The translations under genes and the position numbers were made by a program. The notes beneath the pieces were generated by a model. That model saw only the letters and a program-made list of their open reading frames with translations. It searched no databases and was not told the origin of the DNA. From the NCBI GenBank assembly GCA_947453695.1, contig CANGHW010000007.1, positions 30,152 to 94,151 of the forward strand: a stretch of DNA of 64,000 nucleotides, read 5' to 3'. Within the stretch, counting starts at the first letter, position 1. Each line of letters begins with the position of its first letter. Below are positions 9,906 through 19,947 of this stretch, piece after piece. The DNA comes from Opitutia bacterium. GTDB lineage: Bacteria; Verrucomicrobiota; Verrucomicrobiia; Opitutales; Opitutaceae.

Positions 9906-12095
9906 TCAGGGAATCTCGTAGACTTCAACGATGGCGGTGCCGGCGCTGGCACCGACGCCGCTGATCCGAGCGCTGTAAGTGCCGGGTGGTAACGAGATCA
10001 GGAGCACGGCGTCCTTGGTGGCGGCATCGGCGAGGGCAAATGCGCCGACACTGAGCGCGGCGGCGGAGAGTGCGGGGTCGCCGGCCCAGTTGTCGTTCTC
10101 GGCGAGTTTGGCGCCCGTGTCGTTATTGAAGAGTTCTAGCTTGGGGTCGCCCATGGTATTGGGAACACCGAGCAGGCCGAGCGACGGACCGATGCCGCGG
10201 ACCAGGACGGTGCGGCTGGTGGCACCACGGAGCACGAAGCCGACAGTGAGCGAGGCGCCGGCGTCGATCTGTGTGAGGGTGGAAAGGTTGATGAGGCGTG
10301 GGCTGGCGGCGGTGCGGGTGCTGCTGTTGTCGTAGATTTCCGCGAGCACCACGCCGGCGGCGTCGCCTTTCCCGGTGACTTGCACGGTGAGGCCGCCGAC
10401 ATTGGCCGCAGCGAGCGCGGCGCTGTCGAGTGACGTTGGTCCGAGGGCGAAGGCGCCGACCGACGTGAACGCGGCCGCGACGTTGGTAAGCCCGCCCCAG
10501 TTGTCGTTGATGGCGACGGGAGTGGAGATGCCGGCAGTATTGAGCGTGAGCACCGGATCGGCGAGGACGCCCGTCACGCCAAAGACCCCCAGCGTCGGAC
10601 CGACGGCGCGCAACACGAGTGGGAGCGAGCCGGAGAAATTCAGCGGGCCCACGACCGCGCCGACGGTGAGGACTTTGGCGCCGGGCCCAGTAGGGGCGCG
10701 GACCGAAAGATTGATGAGTCGCGAGACCTCGGCGTTGGGGGAAAGGGTGCGAACGGTGAGGGTGGCCGAGGAACTCGTCGATGAGCCGGCGGCGTTGGTG
10801 GCGATTACGCGGTAGGTGCCGGCATCGGCGGCGGTCACCGACGAGAGGGTGAGCGTGGCGGCGGTGGCGGAGGGGAGGTCGACGTTGTTGCGTTGCCAAC
10901 GGAAACTGAGGGCATTGGTGGCGGCGGAAGTGAACACCGCGACGCTACCTGCATCGACCGTCAGCGCGGATGGCTGGGTGGAGAACACCGGTGGCAACGC
11001 GGGGCGCACGGTGAGGATGGCGTCATTGCTGAAGGTGACACCGACGGTGTTGGTGGCGATCACGCGGTAGGTGCCGGCGTCGGCAGTGGTGACCGAGGCA
11101 AGGGTGAGCGTGGCGTTGGTGGCGGAGGGGAGATCGACGCTGTTGCGTTGCCAACGGAAACTGACGGCGTTCGTAGCGGCGGAGGTGAACACGGCCGGGC
11201 TCCCGGCGTCGACGGTTTGCGTCGCAGGCTGCGTCGTGAATAAGGGAAACGAGCTTGAAACGGGAGCGGCCCGCACGGTGAGCGTGGCGCCGTTGCTGGT
11301 GGCGGTGCCGCTGGCGTTGGTGGCGACGGCAGAGTAAACGCCGGCGGCCGAGACCGGCAGATCGGCGATGCTGTAGGTGTTGCCGGTAGCGCCGGGCAGG
11401 GCGACCCCATCTTTCCGCCACTGGATGGTCGGAGCTGGAGTGCCGGTGGCGGTAACGCTGAAAGTGACGTTGGCCCCGGCGGTGAGCGTCTGACTCACCG
11501 GTTGCTGGGTGATAAGCGGTGCCACAGGGGTGGGGTCCACGACGACGATCGTGTAGGGATAGGCCACAGACGAAGTCCCGCCGAGATTGGTCAGCTCCCA
11601 CGCGCGGATCGTCATGGTGTAGTTTCCGCCGGTCGTCGGGGTGCCAGTGATGACGACAGAGGAAGCGTTCACCCTGCCGCCCGTGCCTGTGAGCCCGGAG
11701 ACGGAGAGTCCCGGGGGGATCGGTCCGGTGATGCTGAAGGATTGCGGGGGAGTTTGCGCGCCAGTGACGGTGATCCCGATCGGCGTCGTGATGGGCACGC
11801 CGATGGTGGTGCGATACGGATTGGTGATGGAAGCGACGAGCTGGGTCGCACCGGCAAGAGAGTGCACAGCTCCGAGGGATCCGAGTGCGGCAACGGCAGC
11901 TTTCAAGACCGCGCCGGCGGGCGATTCAGTAAGGATTTGTCCGGCGCTGGCGGCGATGCGCACTACTGGAGTGCGCTGGAGGAGCATGAACAGAAACACC
12001 GTGGGGACATTCAGCCAAGGAAGCAGGCGCTGGAGGCGGGGAAAGGAGGCCACGGGAGTGAGATGAGGGAGAGCGCTGGGCAGCTGGTAAGACAC
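9906..12095 (-). CDS. Ig-repeat surface protein with duplicated C-terminal module
   Basis: A 729-aa probable cell-surface protein. Residues about 20-90 contain hydrophobic segments that may act as an uncleaved or unusual export signal. Residues about 95-188 resemble a He_PIG putative-Ig domain (PPGLSVSG, GTPTTGGNYTMTIRA). Three I-set-like Ig domains follow (about 192-277, 285-365, 370-455), each with a W-x-(K/R)-(D/N) core and a DAGxYxxxATN signature. The C-terminal 270 residues are two copies of a module marked by RLINLS, (V/L)RG(I/V)GPSLG-like, ENDNW-like and VGAFAL segments, ending VEVYEIP. The predicted start is GTG at 12095, and a downstream start is possible. Adhesion or a surface-layer role is inference from domain content. 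Confidence 0.75.
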   Translation of the reverse strand: MSYQLPSALPHLTPVASFPRLQRLLPWLNVPTVFLFMLLQRTPVVRIAASAGQILTESPAGAVLKAAVAALGSLGAVHSLAGATQLVASITNPYRTTIGVPITTPIGITVTGAQTPPQSFSITGPIPPGLSVSGLTGTGGRVNASSVVITGTPTTGGNYTMTIRAWELTNLGGTSSVAYPYTIVVVDPTPVAPLITQQPVSQTLTAGANVTFSVTATGTPAPTIQWRKDGVALPGATGNTYSIADLPVSAAGVYSAVATNASGTATSNGATLTVRAAPVSSSFPLFTTQPATQTVDAGSPAVFTSAATNAVSFRWQRNSVDLPSATNATLTLASVTTADAGTYRVIATNTVGVTFSNDAILTVRPALPPVFSTQPSALTVDAGSVAVFTSAATNALSFRWQRNNVDLPSATAATLTLSSVTAADAGTYRVIATNAAGSSTSSSATLTVRTLSPNAEVSRLINLSVRAPTGPGAKVLTVGAVVGPLNFSGSLPLVLRAVGPTLGVFGVTGVLADPVLTLNTAGISTPVAINDNWGGLTNVAAAFTSVGAFALGPTSLDSAALAAANVGGLTVQVTGKGDAAGVVLAEIYDNSSTRTAASPRLINLSTLTQIDAGASLTVGFVLRGATSRTVLVRGIGPSLGLLGVPNTMGDPKLELFNNDTGAKLAENDNWAGDPALSAAALSVGAFALADAATKDAVLLISLPPGTYSARISGVGASAGTAIVEVYEIP
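10794..11230 (-). repeat. Tandem repeat encoding Ig domains 2 and 3
   Basis: Two near-identical DNA units start at about 10801 and 11057, a period of about 256 bp. They share long exact stretches, for example gttgcgttgccaacggaaac in both copies. They encode Ig domains 2 and 3 of the surface protein and point to recent duplication or gene conversion within the gene. Confidence 0.8.
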
Positions 12096-12274
12096 AAGGT
12101 GATGCCGAAAGCAGGTTCAAGGGCGGGAAATACTCTAGTGCCGTTCGAGCGAGGGAGGACGCGCCGGTGGAGGGTTCGGGATGGCACCGGCGCGAGAGAA
12201 GCACAGGCCGCGCGAACGCATGGGCTCCTTGTTGACGCGACGGCGCCCCTTCCGTCTCCGCGCGCCGACTTTTG

Positions 12275-12312
12275 CGGAACGTATTGTTGACAAATATAGA
12301 ACGTATGTTCCG
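12275..12312 (+). promoter_or_regulatory. Putative TetR operator overlapping a TTGACA -35 element
   Basis: The octamer GAACGTAT occurs twice in direct orientation (12277-12284 and 12299-12306). The second copy is part of a near-palindrome GAACGTATGTTC (12299-12310), and CGGAAC at 12275-12280 is matched by GTTCCG at 12307-12312. A consensus -35 hexamer TTGACA sits between them at 12287-12292, but no strong -10 is visible. The array ends 9 bp before the TetR-family start codon, which fits autorepression. Confidence 0.6.
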
Positions 12313-12321
12313 TTATTAGGC

Positions 12322-12900
12322 ATGGCCCGTCCGAAAGAGTTCGATGAAGCGAAAGTGCTCGACCAAGCACTCGAACTATTTCGTGCGCGCGGCTTCAAGC
12401 ACACGTCGTTTGCCGACCTCGTGGCCGAACTCGGAGTGAGTCGGCAGAGCCTCTACGACACCTACGGAGACAAGCAGACGCTCTATCAAACGGCGCTCAA
12501 GCGCTACCTCGAGCGCAACTTCGATCTGCTGCGACGCAAACTCGAAGACGCGGCGCCCGTCCGGCAGGTTTTGACCGAGCTGTTTGATGGCATGATTGAA
12601 GGCAATTGCGCTCATGGATCACCGGGTTGCCTCATGGTTAATTCGATGGTGGAGCTCTCCCCGCACGACGCCGACACGCGGGCTCTGGCCGCGACGCATG
12701 CCCGTGAAATCGAGGGCATTTTTGCGTCGCGACTCAGCGCCGCGCAGCGCACTGGAGAAATCGCGCGCGACAAGGACCCGGTGGCGCTCGCCCGCTTTCT
12801 TTACCACACCATTCTCGGGCTCAGCGTCGCATCACGGGCGCTGGGTGAGCGAGCCAGCCTCAGGCAGAGCGCCCGGCTGGCTTTGCAGATCCTCGGGTAA
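12322..12900 (+). CDS. TetR/AcrR family transcriptional regulator
   Basis: A 192-aa one-component repressor. The N-terminal helix-turn-helix spans about residues 8-52 (ALELFRARGFKHTSFADL, then GVSRQSLYDTYGDKQTLY), the typical TetR DNA-binding pattern. The rest is the ligand-binding and dimerisation domain, including the C-terminal region typical of YxaF/LmrA-type members (GCLMVNSMVEL near residue 105). The ATG at 12322 is preferred over upstream starts because the HTH begins at once and the upstream DNA is an operator-like repeat. The SDR gene downstream in the same direction is the likely regulated partner. The inducer is unknown. Confidence 0.92.
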   Translation: MARPKEFDEAKVLDQALELFRARGFKHTSFADLVAELGVSRQSLYDTYGDKQTLYQTALKRYLERNFDLLRRKLEDAAPVRQVLTELFDGMIEGNCAHGSPGCLMVNSMVELSPHDADTRALAATHAREIEGIFASRLSAAQRTGEIARDKDPVALARFLYHTILGLSVASRALGERASLRQSARLALQILG

Positions 12901-13189
12901 TTTTTTGGTTATTATGGAATAATCGTTCTTTTAAATCATCTGACGTTATCCATGAGCTCTGCGAACTCCCTAGTCACGGTCCCTTCGGTTGATTGCCGCA
13001 CGCCGCTGGTGCAGGCCTGTGATCCTATCGCCGCAATAGGCGTAGTCGCCTACCGGCTGAAACGATTGGCGGATAGGCTGCGTGGCGCCGAGACGGGCTG
13101 TGCTGTTCCGAGGACGACGTCGTCGAGACCGCCGAGCTGATCCGCGAATTCGTCCATCGCCTCTCCTCGACCATTTTCCTCCTAATAAA
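12901..13189 (+). other. TetR-SDR intergenic region with an A/T-rich inverted repeat
   Basis: This 289-bp gap starts with an A/T-rich stretch holding the inverted repeat ATTAT-GGA-ATAAT (12911-12923), possibly a regulatory site or weak terminator. A 62-codon ORF (12952-13140) has no recognisable family. A second frame before the SDR start reads EDDVVETAELIREFVHRL and could be the tail of a decayed gene, but no partner sequence supports it. I do not call a gene here. Confidence 0.35.
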
Positions 13190-13930
13190 ATGAAAAACCA
13201 AACCATCCTGATCACGGGTGGCACGACCGGCATCGGTCTCGCCACCGCTCAACTCCTGCAAGCCGACGGCGCGCGGGTCATCGTCACGGGTCGCAATCCC
13301 GAGACGCTGGCATCCGCCCAGGCCGCCCTCGGTCCCAAGGCCATCGTCCTCGCGTCCGACTCCGGTGCGCTGTCCGATGCCCAGGCGCTCGGGACGAAAA
13401 TTAGGCAGCACACGGAACGCCTCGACGGCGCGTTTCTCAATGCCGGCATCGGCCAATTCGGCCCGATCGAGGCGATGACGCCGAAACACTTCGACGACAT
13501 GTTCAACGTCAACGTGCGCGGGCTCTACTTCCAACTGCAGTCTCTGCTGCCGGCTCTCGCGAATCCGAGTTCGGTCGTGCTCAATGCCTCGATTGCGAGC
13601 TACCTTGGCATGCAGAACGCCAGCATCTATTCGGCGACGAAGGCGGCGGTCGCCTCGTTTGGGCGCACCCTCGCGGTGGAGCTCGCGCCGCGCGGCATCC
13701 GCCTCAACACGATTAATCCGGGTCCGATCACGACGCCGATCTACAACAAACTCGGGATGCCGGCGGAGATGCAAAAAGGCTTTGAGGACAGCATGGCGGC
13801 CGCGGCGCTGCTCAAACGCTTCGGCACCGCCGACGAAGTCGCGAAACTGGTGCGCTTCCTGATTTCGACCGATTCGAGCTACATCGTCGGCGAGGAAATC
13901 ACGATCGACGGTGGCGTGCGCCTGACTTGA
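13190..13930 (+). CDS. Short-chain dehydrogenase/reductase (SDR)
   Basis: A 246-aa classical SDR that uses NAD(P)H for carbonyl or alcohol oxidoreduction. The cofactor-binding motif is TGGTTGIG near residue 9 and the NAG motif is NAGIG. The catalytic serine lies in NASIASYLG, and the Y-x3-K pair is YSATK. The C-terminus has the usual GEEITIDGG. The ATG at 13190 begins directly before the Rossmann fold, whereas upstream in-frame starts add a basic, unrelated extension. It is downstream of the TetR gene in the same direction, a common arrangement in which the SDR detoxifies or responds to the inducer. Confidence 0.93.
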   Translation: MKNQTILITGGTTGIGLATAQLLQADGARVIVTGRNPETLASAQAALGPKAIVLASDSGALSDAQALGTKIRQHTERLDGAFLNAGIGQFGPIEAMTPKHFDDMFNVNVRGLYFQLQSLLPALANPSSVVLNASIASYLGMQNASIYSATKAAVASFGRTLAVELAPRGIRLNTINPGPITTPIYNKLGMPAEMQKGFEDSMAAAALLKRFGTADEVAKLVRFLISTDSSYIVGEEITIDGGVRLT

Positions 13931-14147
13931 GCGGTGTTCGCGATTCGCTCACGATGATCGTGGCAATGCTCATTGGTTCCCCGCTATGCCTGCTGGTGTC
14001 GATCGACTCCAGTGGGCTCAACGAACGTTAGGTGGTTGGTCTGCTTCGGTGATTGGGGCGCCATCGGAAAGCCAACTCGGCCTCGCCCCGTCATCGCTGT
14101 GTCTGAAAGTCCGGACAACGAGTCGCGTCGATCAGTTTGAAGACAAT

Positions 14148-14224
14148 GGTGGACGCTTGCGGACTCGAACCGCAGACCCCCTGCGTGTGAAGCAGGTGCT
14201 CTAACCAACTGAGCTAAGCGTCCA
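14148..14224 (-). tRNA. tRNA-Val (anticodon CAC)
   Basis: A complete 77-nt cloverleaf on the minus strand. The acceptor arm is GGACGCT / AGCGTCC, the D-arm is GCTC-AGTTGGTTA-GAGC, and the anticodon stem CCTGC/GCAGG encloses loop TTCACAC (anticodon CAC, reads GTG). The T-arm is TGCGG-TTCGAGT-CCGCA, the discriminator is A and a 3' CCA is encoded. GTG is a frequent valine codon in this GC-rich DNA. No integrase or duplicated tRNA end is visible nearby. Confidence 0.97.
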
Positions 14225-14339
14225 ATCTGAGGGCGGGAACGTGGAGGGCAGTCCCGGGCGAATCAATCCCGTTTTCGTCTGGGGGCAAAATGCCCGCGTG
14301 AGACTCGACGCGAGGTAGGGCGGAGCGCACGGTAGCCCG

Positions 14340-14672
14340 ATGGAATTATCGGAACTCACCCGGCGTGCGGTGGCAGTGCGAGCGCGATTTGCGGCGGCGG
14401 AGACGGCCCGCGGTGGCCCGCCGTGGTCGCGGGCCGAGCTGGCACAGGGATTTGTCGGCGACGTCGGCGCCTTGATGAAGCTGGTGATGGCCAAGGAAGG
14501 GCGGCGCGAAGGGCCGCCGGATCTCGATGTGAAACTGGAACATGAGTTGGCCGACTGCCTGTGGAGCGTGTTGGTGCTGGCTGACGCGTATGGAGTGGAT
14601 TTGGAAAAGGCGTTTGCGACGACGATGAGCGAATTGGAGGCGACCCTGCCGGCAGCCCCGACCGCCACGTGA
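14340..14672 (+). CDS. MazG-like nucleotide pyrophosphohydrolase
   Basis: A 110-aa single-domain all-alpha NTP pyrophosphohydrolase. The diagnostic metal-binding helix is [20 protein letters not shown], holding the E-x3-D pattern, preceded by an acidic-poor helix with [15 protein letters not shown]. Family members hydrolyse (non-canonical) NTPs to NMP and pyrophosphate, which is house-cleaning. The length fits the short MazG-like proteins. The first E-x2-E pair usual in MazG is not clear here, so activity is inferred. The stop overlaps the next start by 4 nt, implying translational coupling. Confidence 0.8.
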   Translation: MELSELTRRAVAVRARFAAAETARGGPPWSRAELAQGFVGDVGALMKLVMAKEGRREGPPDLDVKLEHELADCLWSVLVLADAYGVDLEKAFATTMSELEATLPAAPTAT

Positions 14673-14974
14673 GCGACAACGTGGCAAACTGCGCGCTCGA
14701 GTGTCGCAGTGGGTGCGCGGCGTGTTGCATCGCCCCTTCGATTTCTTCGCCGATTCCCGGCATGCCCCTCGGGAAGCCGGCGGGAATTCCGTGCGTGCAG
14801 CTCCTGCCCGATCTGAGGTGCGCGATTTTTGGGCGGCCGGAGCGCCCGGCGGTGTGTGTGAGTTTGCGGCCGAGCGAGGCGATGTGCGGGTTGAGCCGAG
14901 AGGAGGCGATGCGGACGTTGGCGGCGCTAGAGGCTGCGACGGCGCCGTCGGCGAGGCCGGGTGGTGCGGGGTGA
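14669..14974 (+). CDS. YkgJ-family cysteine cluster protein
   Basis: A 101-aa protein starting with GTG, which overlaps the MazG-like stop (GTGA). It has a dense N-terminal cysteine cluster ([13 protein letters not shown], residues about 8-20) and further cysteines in [23 protein letters not shown] and AMCGL. This is the pattern of the YkgJ (UPF0153) putative zinc/iron-chelating family. The ligands probably bind Zn or an Fe-S centre, and the biochemical role of the family is not established. Coupling to a MazG-like gene is the main context clue. Confidence 0.75.
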   Translation: MSDNVANCALECRSGCAACCIAPSISSPIPGMPLGKPAGIPCVQLLPDLRCAIFGRPERPAVCVSLRPSEAMCGLSREEAMRTLAALEAATAPSARPGGAG

Positions 14975-15024
14975 GCGCACGGTTTTGGTGCTGCAAGAGT
15001 CCTCCTCGTGGATAGGGTTTCTCC

Positions 15025-15690
15025 ATGGCAACACCCGCGTGGCAGATCAGGTCTAATTCCACGAAGTCTCTCGTGCTGTCGGCGGGCGTTTTGGCGGTCG
15101 GAATCTTGTTTATCTGGCTGACGCGGCACGGTGCAGCCGGCGATACCGATATCGCGGCGGCGAGGTGGCTGGGGGTGCTCTTGGCGGCGGTGGGGCTCGC
15201 AGGATTGGTTTTCGCCGAGGAGATCGTGGTGACGGTCGAGGCACAGCGGAGGGCCTTGAAGATCGAAAAGCGGCGTTGGGTGGGTAACTGGCGCGTGAGT
15301 GTGCCATTTGAAGAAATCGCGGCGGTGAACGTGGCGAAAGTGGGGACGCGGTCGGACGGCACCCCATCGTTTTGGCTGCAGCTTGAGCGCCGCGACGGGA
15401 CGGTAGTCGGCACGGGCCGTTGGTCCACGCGGGAGACAGAGATCAACCGGCTGGCTGAGCGACTGTCGGCTGAGATTGGTTGCGGGTGTGGGACGGGACA
15501 TTCGCCGGCACCGGCGTCGGTGGGGCGAGTCGCCGCGGCGGTGGTTGGTGCGGCGTTGGTTTACGTCGCATGGTATCGCGTAACCGTCGGGCCTTGGTGC
15601 GGAGCGATGTGGCACGGGACGGCCCCGGCGGTGATAATGCTGGCGAGTTTTGCCGCGTGCCTGGCGCTGCTGCGGCGGTGGGGCGGTTGA
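15025..15690 (+). CDS. Membrane protein with four predicted TM helices, unknown function
   Basis: A 221-aa integral membrane protein. Two N-terminal helices (about 17-34 and 45-64) are followed by a soluble beta-rich segment of about 90 residues (VEAQRRALKIEKRRW, VPFEEIAAVNV, FWLQLERRDGTVV) and two C-terminal helices (about 163-185 and 195-215). The middle part has the look of a PH-like membrane-associated domain, but I do not recognise a named family. The start is an ATG 50 bp after the cysteine-cluster gene, and the region may form one operon with it. Confidence 0.65.
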   Translation: MATPAWQIRSNSTKSLVLSAGVLAVGILFIWLTRHGAAGDTDIAAARWLGVLLAAVGLAGLVFAEEIVVTVEAQRRALKIEKRRWVGNWRVSVPFEEIAAVNVAKVGTRSDGTPSFWLQLERRDGTVVGTGRWSTRETEINRLAERLSAEIGCGCGTGHSPAPASVGRVAAAVVGAALVYVAWYRVTVGPWCGAMWHGTAPAVIMLASFAACLALLRRWGG

Positions 15691-15776
15691 ACGGAGTGAG
15701 GTGTAATGCGGCCTGAGGTGGGGCTGGATTGACACGCAAGCTTGCGGCGCGGGGCGCCGGCGTTTGAGTGGCGCGC

Positions 15777-17465
<1,689 letters not shown>

Positions 17466-17474
17466 GGCCTGCGC

Positions 17475-19166
17475 TCACGCCGCGAACGGGGTGTGCGCGG
17501 CCGGATCGGGCAGCGTAGCTTCGGTCGCGGCGAGTCCGAGAGCGCTGCGGGCGAGTCGGTCAACGACGGAGGCTTGGTCGCCGGTGAGCAAAATTCGGCG
17601 AGCATCGTTCCAACCGACGAGAATCAGGGCGCGCACAAAAGCGCCTTCGCGCACGGGAATGAGCGTGAAGGCGCCCGGCGCGCCACGGATCCCGTGCCAC
17701 CAGCGCGGGAGGTAGGGCGCGATGCCGCGGTCGCGGGTGTCGTGGATGACCACGATCTCGAGGCGGGAGAGGCAGACACCGAACACGTTGCGATCCGCAG
17801 AGCGGAAGGTGGCGGCAGCTTTGAGCTTGGCTGAAACGGTGGATTCGGTGCGTTGGACGAGGGAGTAAAGGGCGGTGTCGTTTTCCGGGAGGAAAGCCCA
17901 GCAGAGGTGAGCCTTGATGGTGTCGCGCGCTCCGGTGAGCGCGGCGTGCCACGGATCGGGCGCAGGAGTGGCGAGGGGCCGGGCGTGGAATTGGCCGGAC
18001 GCGATGAGGTCGCGGTCCCACGTGGACTCGGTGGCGGGTGCAGCGGCGGCGGGAGCGGTTTCGGAAAGGAGGGCGGCGGCGGCTTGTTCAGCGAGTGAGA
18101 GGGCGGAGGGGTCGTCGCCGCTCACCTGCGGAGCCGGGGTGACAAGGGTAGCGTGCGGCAGACGATGGCTGTCGGCGTGCAGCGCGGCTTCGATCTCGGT
18201 TTCGGCGGCGCGGGCGCCTGCGGGCAGGAGTTCCTCAAGGCGGAGGCGAAAGCGGCGGAGGCTGAGGGTGGGCAGGGTGCGAATTCCGTTGCTCCGGGTG
18301 TAACTGGCGAGGCGGTCGTCGGCGTATTGGAGGGCGGGCCTGGCGTGGTCGGCGGCGTCGGGCACGACGCGGGAGAAGCGGCGGTGCAGTTCGGCGGACT
18401 TGCGTCGGAAGGCCTCGGGACCTTCACGGGCGTCGAGTGCGAGGGTGGCGAGGCGCTCTCCGAGATCGGCGAGCCCGATGAGGCGGGTGTCGAAGGTCGA
18501 CACCGTGCCGTGGAGGGACTCCGGCTCGTAGTCGCGCAGCGTGCGGAGGACCTCATCGGGCAGGCGGCCAGTGGAGAGAAGGTGCCGGCTGAGTTCCACG
18601 GTGGTGAGGCCGAAGACGGCGCGGTAGGCCTCGGCGTCAGAGTGGGTGCGGGTGCGGTGGACGGCTTCGCGGGCGTGCTCGGGTGAGACAGCGGCCATGA
18701 TGATGCGGCCAAAATTCCGGAGGGCGGCGCAGGCGAAGGCGAGCTCGGGGTCGTGGGTGCCGCGATTGAGGGCCAGGCCCTGGGCGACGAGGCCGGAGCC
18801 GAGGGCGATGGCGGCGGCCTCGCGCTGTTCTGGGCAGGTGGACGTGCCGGCCGTCTCCAATAACATCAATGAGACGGCGATGGTGCGGATGCGGTTGTAG
18901 CCGATCTGGTGAATGGCCTGGGAAAGGGTGGCGAGCGGGGCGATGCCGGGGTTGTGCGCGAGGGTGTTGGCCACGGCGATGACGCGCGTGAGGATCACGG
19001 CGTCTTTCTCAATCAGCTCGGCGAGTTCGGAGACGGTGACCTCGGCGAGGTTGAGGGAGAGGGTCTCGATGAGCTTGAGCAGCTCCGGCAGCGCGGCCCC
19101 GCGGCCCGACTCCAGCACGGAGCGGGCGCGCTCGAGCGTTTGCTGGGCCGAGAGCGGGGGAAGCAT
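17475..19166 (-). CDS. HDOD domain signalling protein
   Basis: A 563-aa protein with an N-terminal HDOD domain (about residues 20-215). This is the non-enzymatic relative of HD phosphohydrolases found in bacterial signalling. Hallmarks are VSELAELIEKDAVILTRVI, the helix SQAIHQIGYNRIRTIAVSLM and the CAALRNFGRIIM segment. The middle is Ala/Arg-rich and low-complexity. The C-terminal 170 residues (about 400-563) include VFGVCLSRLEIVVIHDTRD and may form a GAF-like sensory domain, but this is uncertain. No membrane segment is visible. The output partner is unknown. Confidence 0.82.
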   Translation of the reverse strand: MLPPLSAQQTLERARSVLESGRGAALPELLKLIETLSLNLAEVTVSELAELIEKDAVILTRVIAVANTLAHNPGIAPLATLSQAIHQIGYNRIRTIAVSLMLLETAGTSTCPEQREAAAIALGSGLVAQGLALNRGTHDPELAFACAALRNFGRIIMAAVSPEHAREAVHRTRTHSDAEAYRAVFGLTTVELSRHLLSTGRLPDEVLRTLRDYEPESLHGTVSTFDTRLIGLADLGERLATLALDAREGPEAFRRKSAELHRRFSRVVPDAADHARPALQYADDRLASYTRSNGIRTLPTLSLRRFRLRLEELLPAGARAAETEIEAALHADSHRLPHATLVTPAPQVSGDDPSALSLAEQAAAALLSETAPAAAAPATESTWDRDLIASGQFHARPLATPAPDPWHAALTGARDTIKAHLCWAFLPENDTALYSLVQRTESTVSAKLKAAATFRSADRNVFGVCLSRLEIVVIHDTRDRGIAPYLPRWWHGIRGAPGAFTLIPVREGAFVRALILVGWNDARRILLTGDQASVVDRLARSALGLAATEATLPDPAAHTPFAA

Positions 19167-19261
19167 CGGAGGTAAATCGGCCCAATTGGCGGGGAGTTTA
19201 GGGCGAATGGGCTGGTGACTTGCGCGGGGAATAGATCGGGTCAGCTTAGCCTCTCAGAACC

Positions 19262-19867
19262 ATGCGACGTTCAACTTTTCTCGCGGCGCTCGCGCTGCTC
19301 CTGCCCCTTCCGTTGGTCCATTCTGCGCAACCCATGACAACAAAAACCGAATCTCTCGTGCTCGGCGGCGGCTGCTTTTGGTGCACCGAAGCCGCCTATG
19401 AATTGCTCCCCGGCGTCAAGGACGTGGTGAGTGGCTATGCCGGCGGCAAGGAGCCGAATCCAACCTACGAACAAATCTGTGCGCATGCGACAAGCCACGC
19501 GGAGGTGATCAAGATCGAGTTCGATCCGGCCGTGGTGTCCTTGGAGAAGGTGCTGGAATACTTCTGGCACGTGCACAATCCGACGCAGGTCGGCGGGCAG
19601 GGGAACGATCACGGGCCGCAATATCGCTCGATCATTTTGTATGCGAACGCGGACCAGAAAGCCGCGGCGGAGAAATCGAAGGCCAAGGCGGCGACGGAGT
19701 TTCGCGATCCGATCACGACGGAGATCGTGCCGCTGGAGAAGTTCTGGATCGCGGAAGAATATCACCAGGACTACTTCCGGCGTAATCCCAACCAAGGGTA
19801 TTGCTCGTATGTGATCGCGCCGAAGGTGAAGAAGCTGAAGCAGGCGATCAGCGCGGAGAAGCGGTAG
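19262..19867 (+). CDS. msrA: Peptide-methionine (S)-S-oxide reductase, exported
   Basis: A 201-aa methionine sulfoxide reductase A that repairs oxidised methionine in proteins. The catalytic cysteine is C38 in the invariant GGGCFWCTEAAYE (second Cys C41). The family's GYAGG, HAEVIKIEFDP, FWHVHNPTQ, GNDHGPQYRS and AEEYHQDYF segments all follow in order. An N-terminal signal peptide (MRRSTFLAALALLLPLPLVH) places it in the periplasm, where it would protect envelope proteins. A second in-frame ATG after the signal could give a cytoplasmic form. No msrB is adjacent. Confidence 0.96.
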   Translation: MRRSTFLAALALLLPLPLVHSAQPMTTKTESLVLGGGCFWCTEAAYELLPGVKDVVSGYAGGKEPNPTYEQICAHATSHAEVIKIEFDPAVVSLEKVLEYFWHVHNPTQVGGQGNDHGPQYRSIILYANADQKAAAEKSKAKAATEFRDPITTEIVPLEKFWIAEEYHQDYFRRNPNQGYCSYVIAPKVKKLKQAISAEKR

Positions 19868-19947
19868 ATTAGTCTAAAGTCCGAACGTGGGCGGGCGTGC
19901 GGCCTGTCCGTTGGGGCATAGCGCGGAGCGATGTCTGCGGGCGCGAG

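Noticed and set aside
12952..13140. A 62-codon ORF between TetR and SDR genes
   Set aside because: No family, no supported start and low-complexity tail. It may be relic sequence, but evidence is too thin to call a gene or pseudogene.
13986..14204. A 72-codon ORF running into the tRNA-Val gene
   Set aside because: It overlaps the tRNA cloverleaf, which is certain, and has no protein family support.
14148..14224. tRNA-Val as an integration site for a genomic island
   Set aside because: No integrase, no repeat of the tRNA 3' end and no change in gene style next to it.
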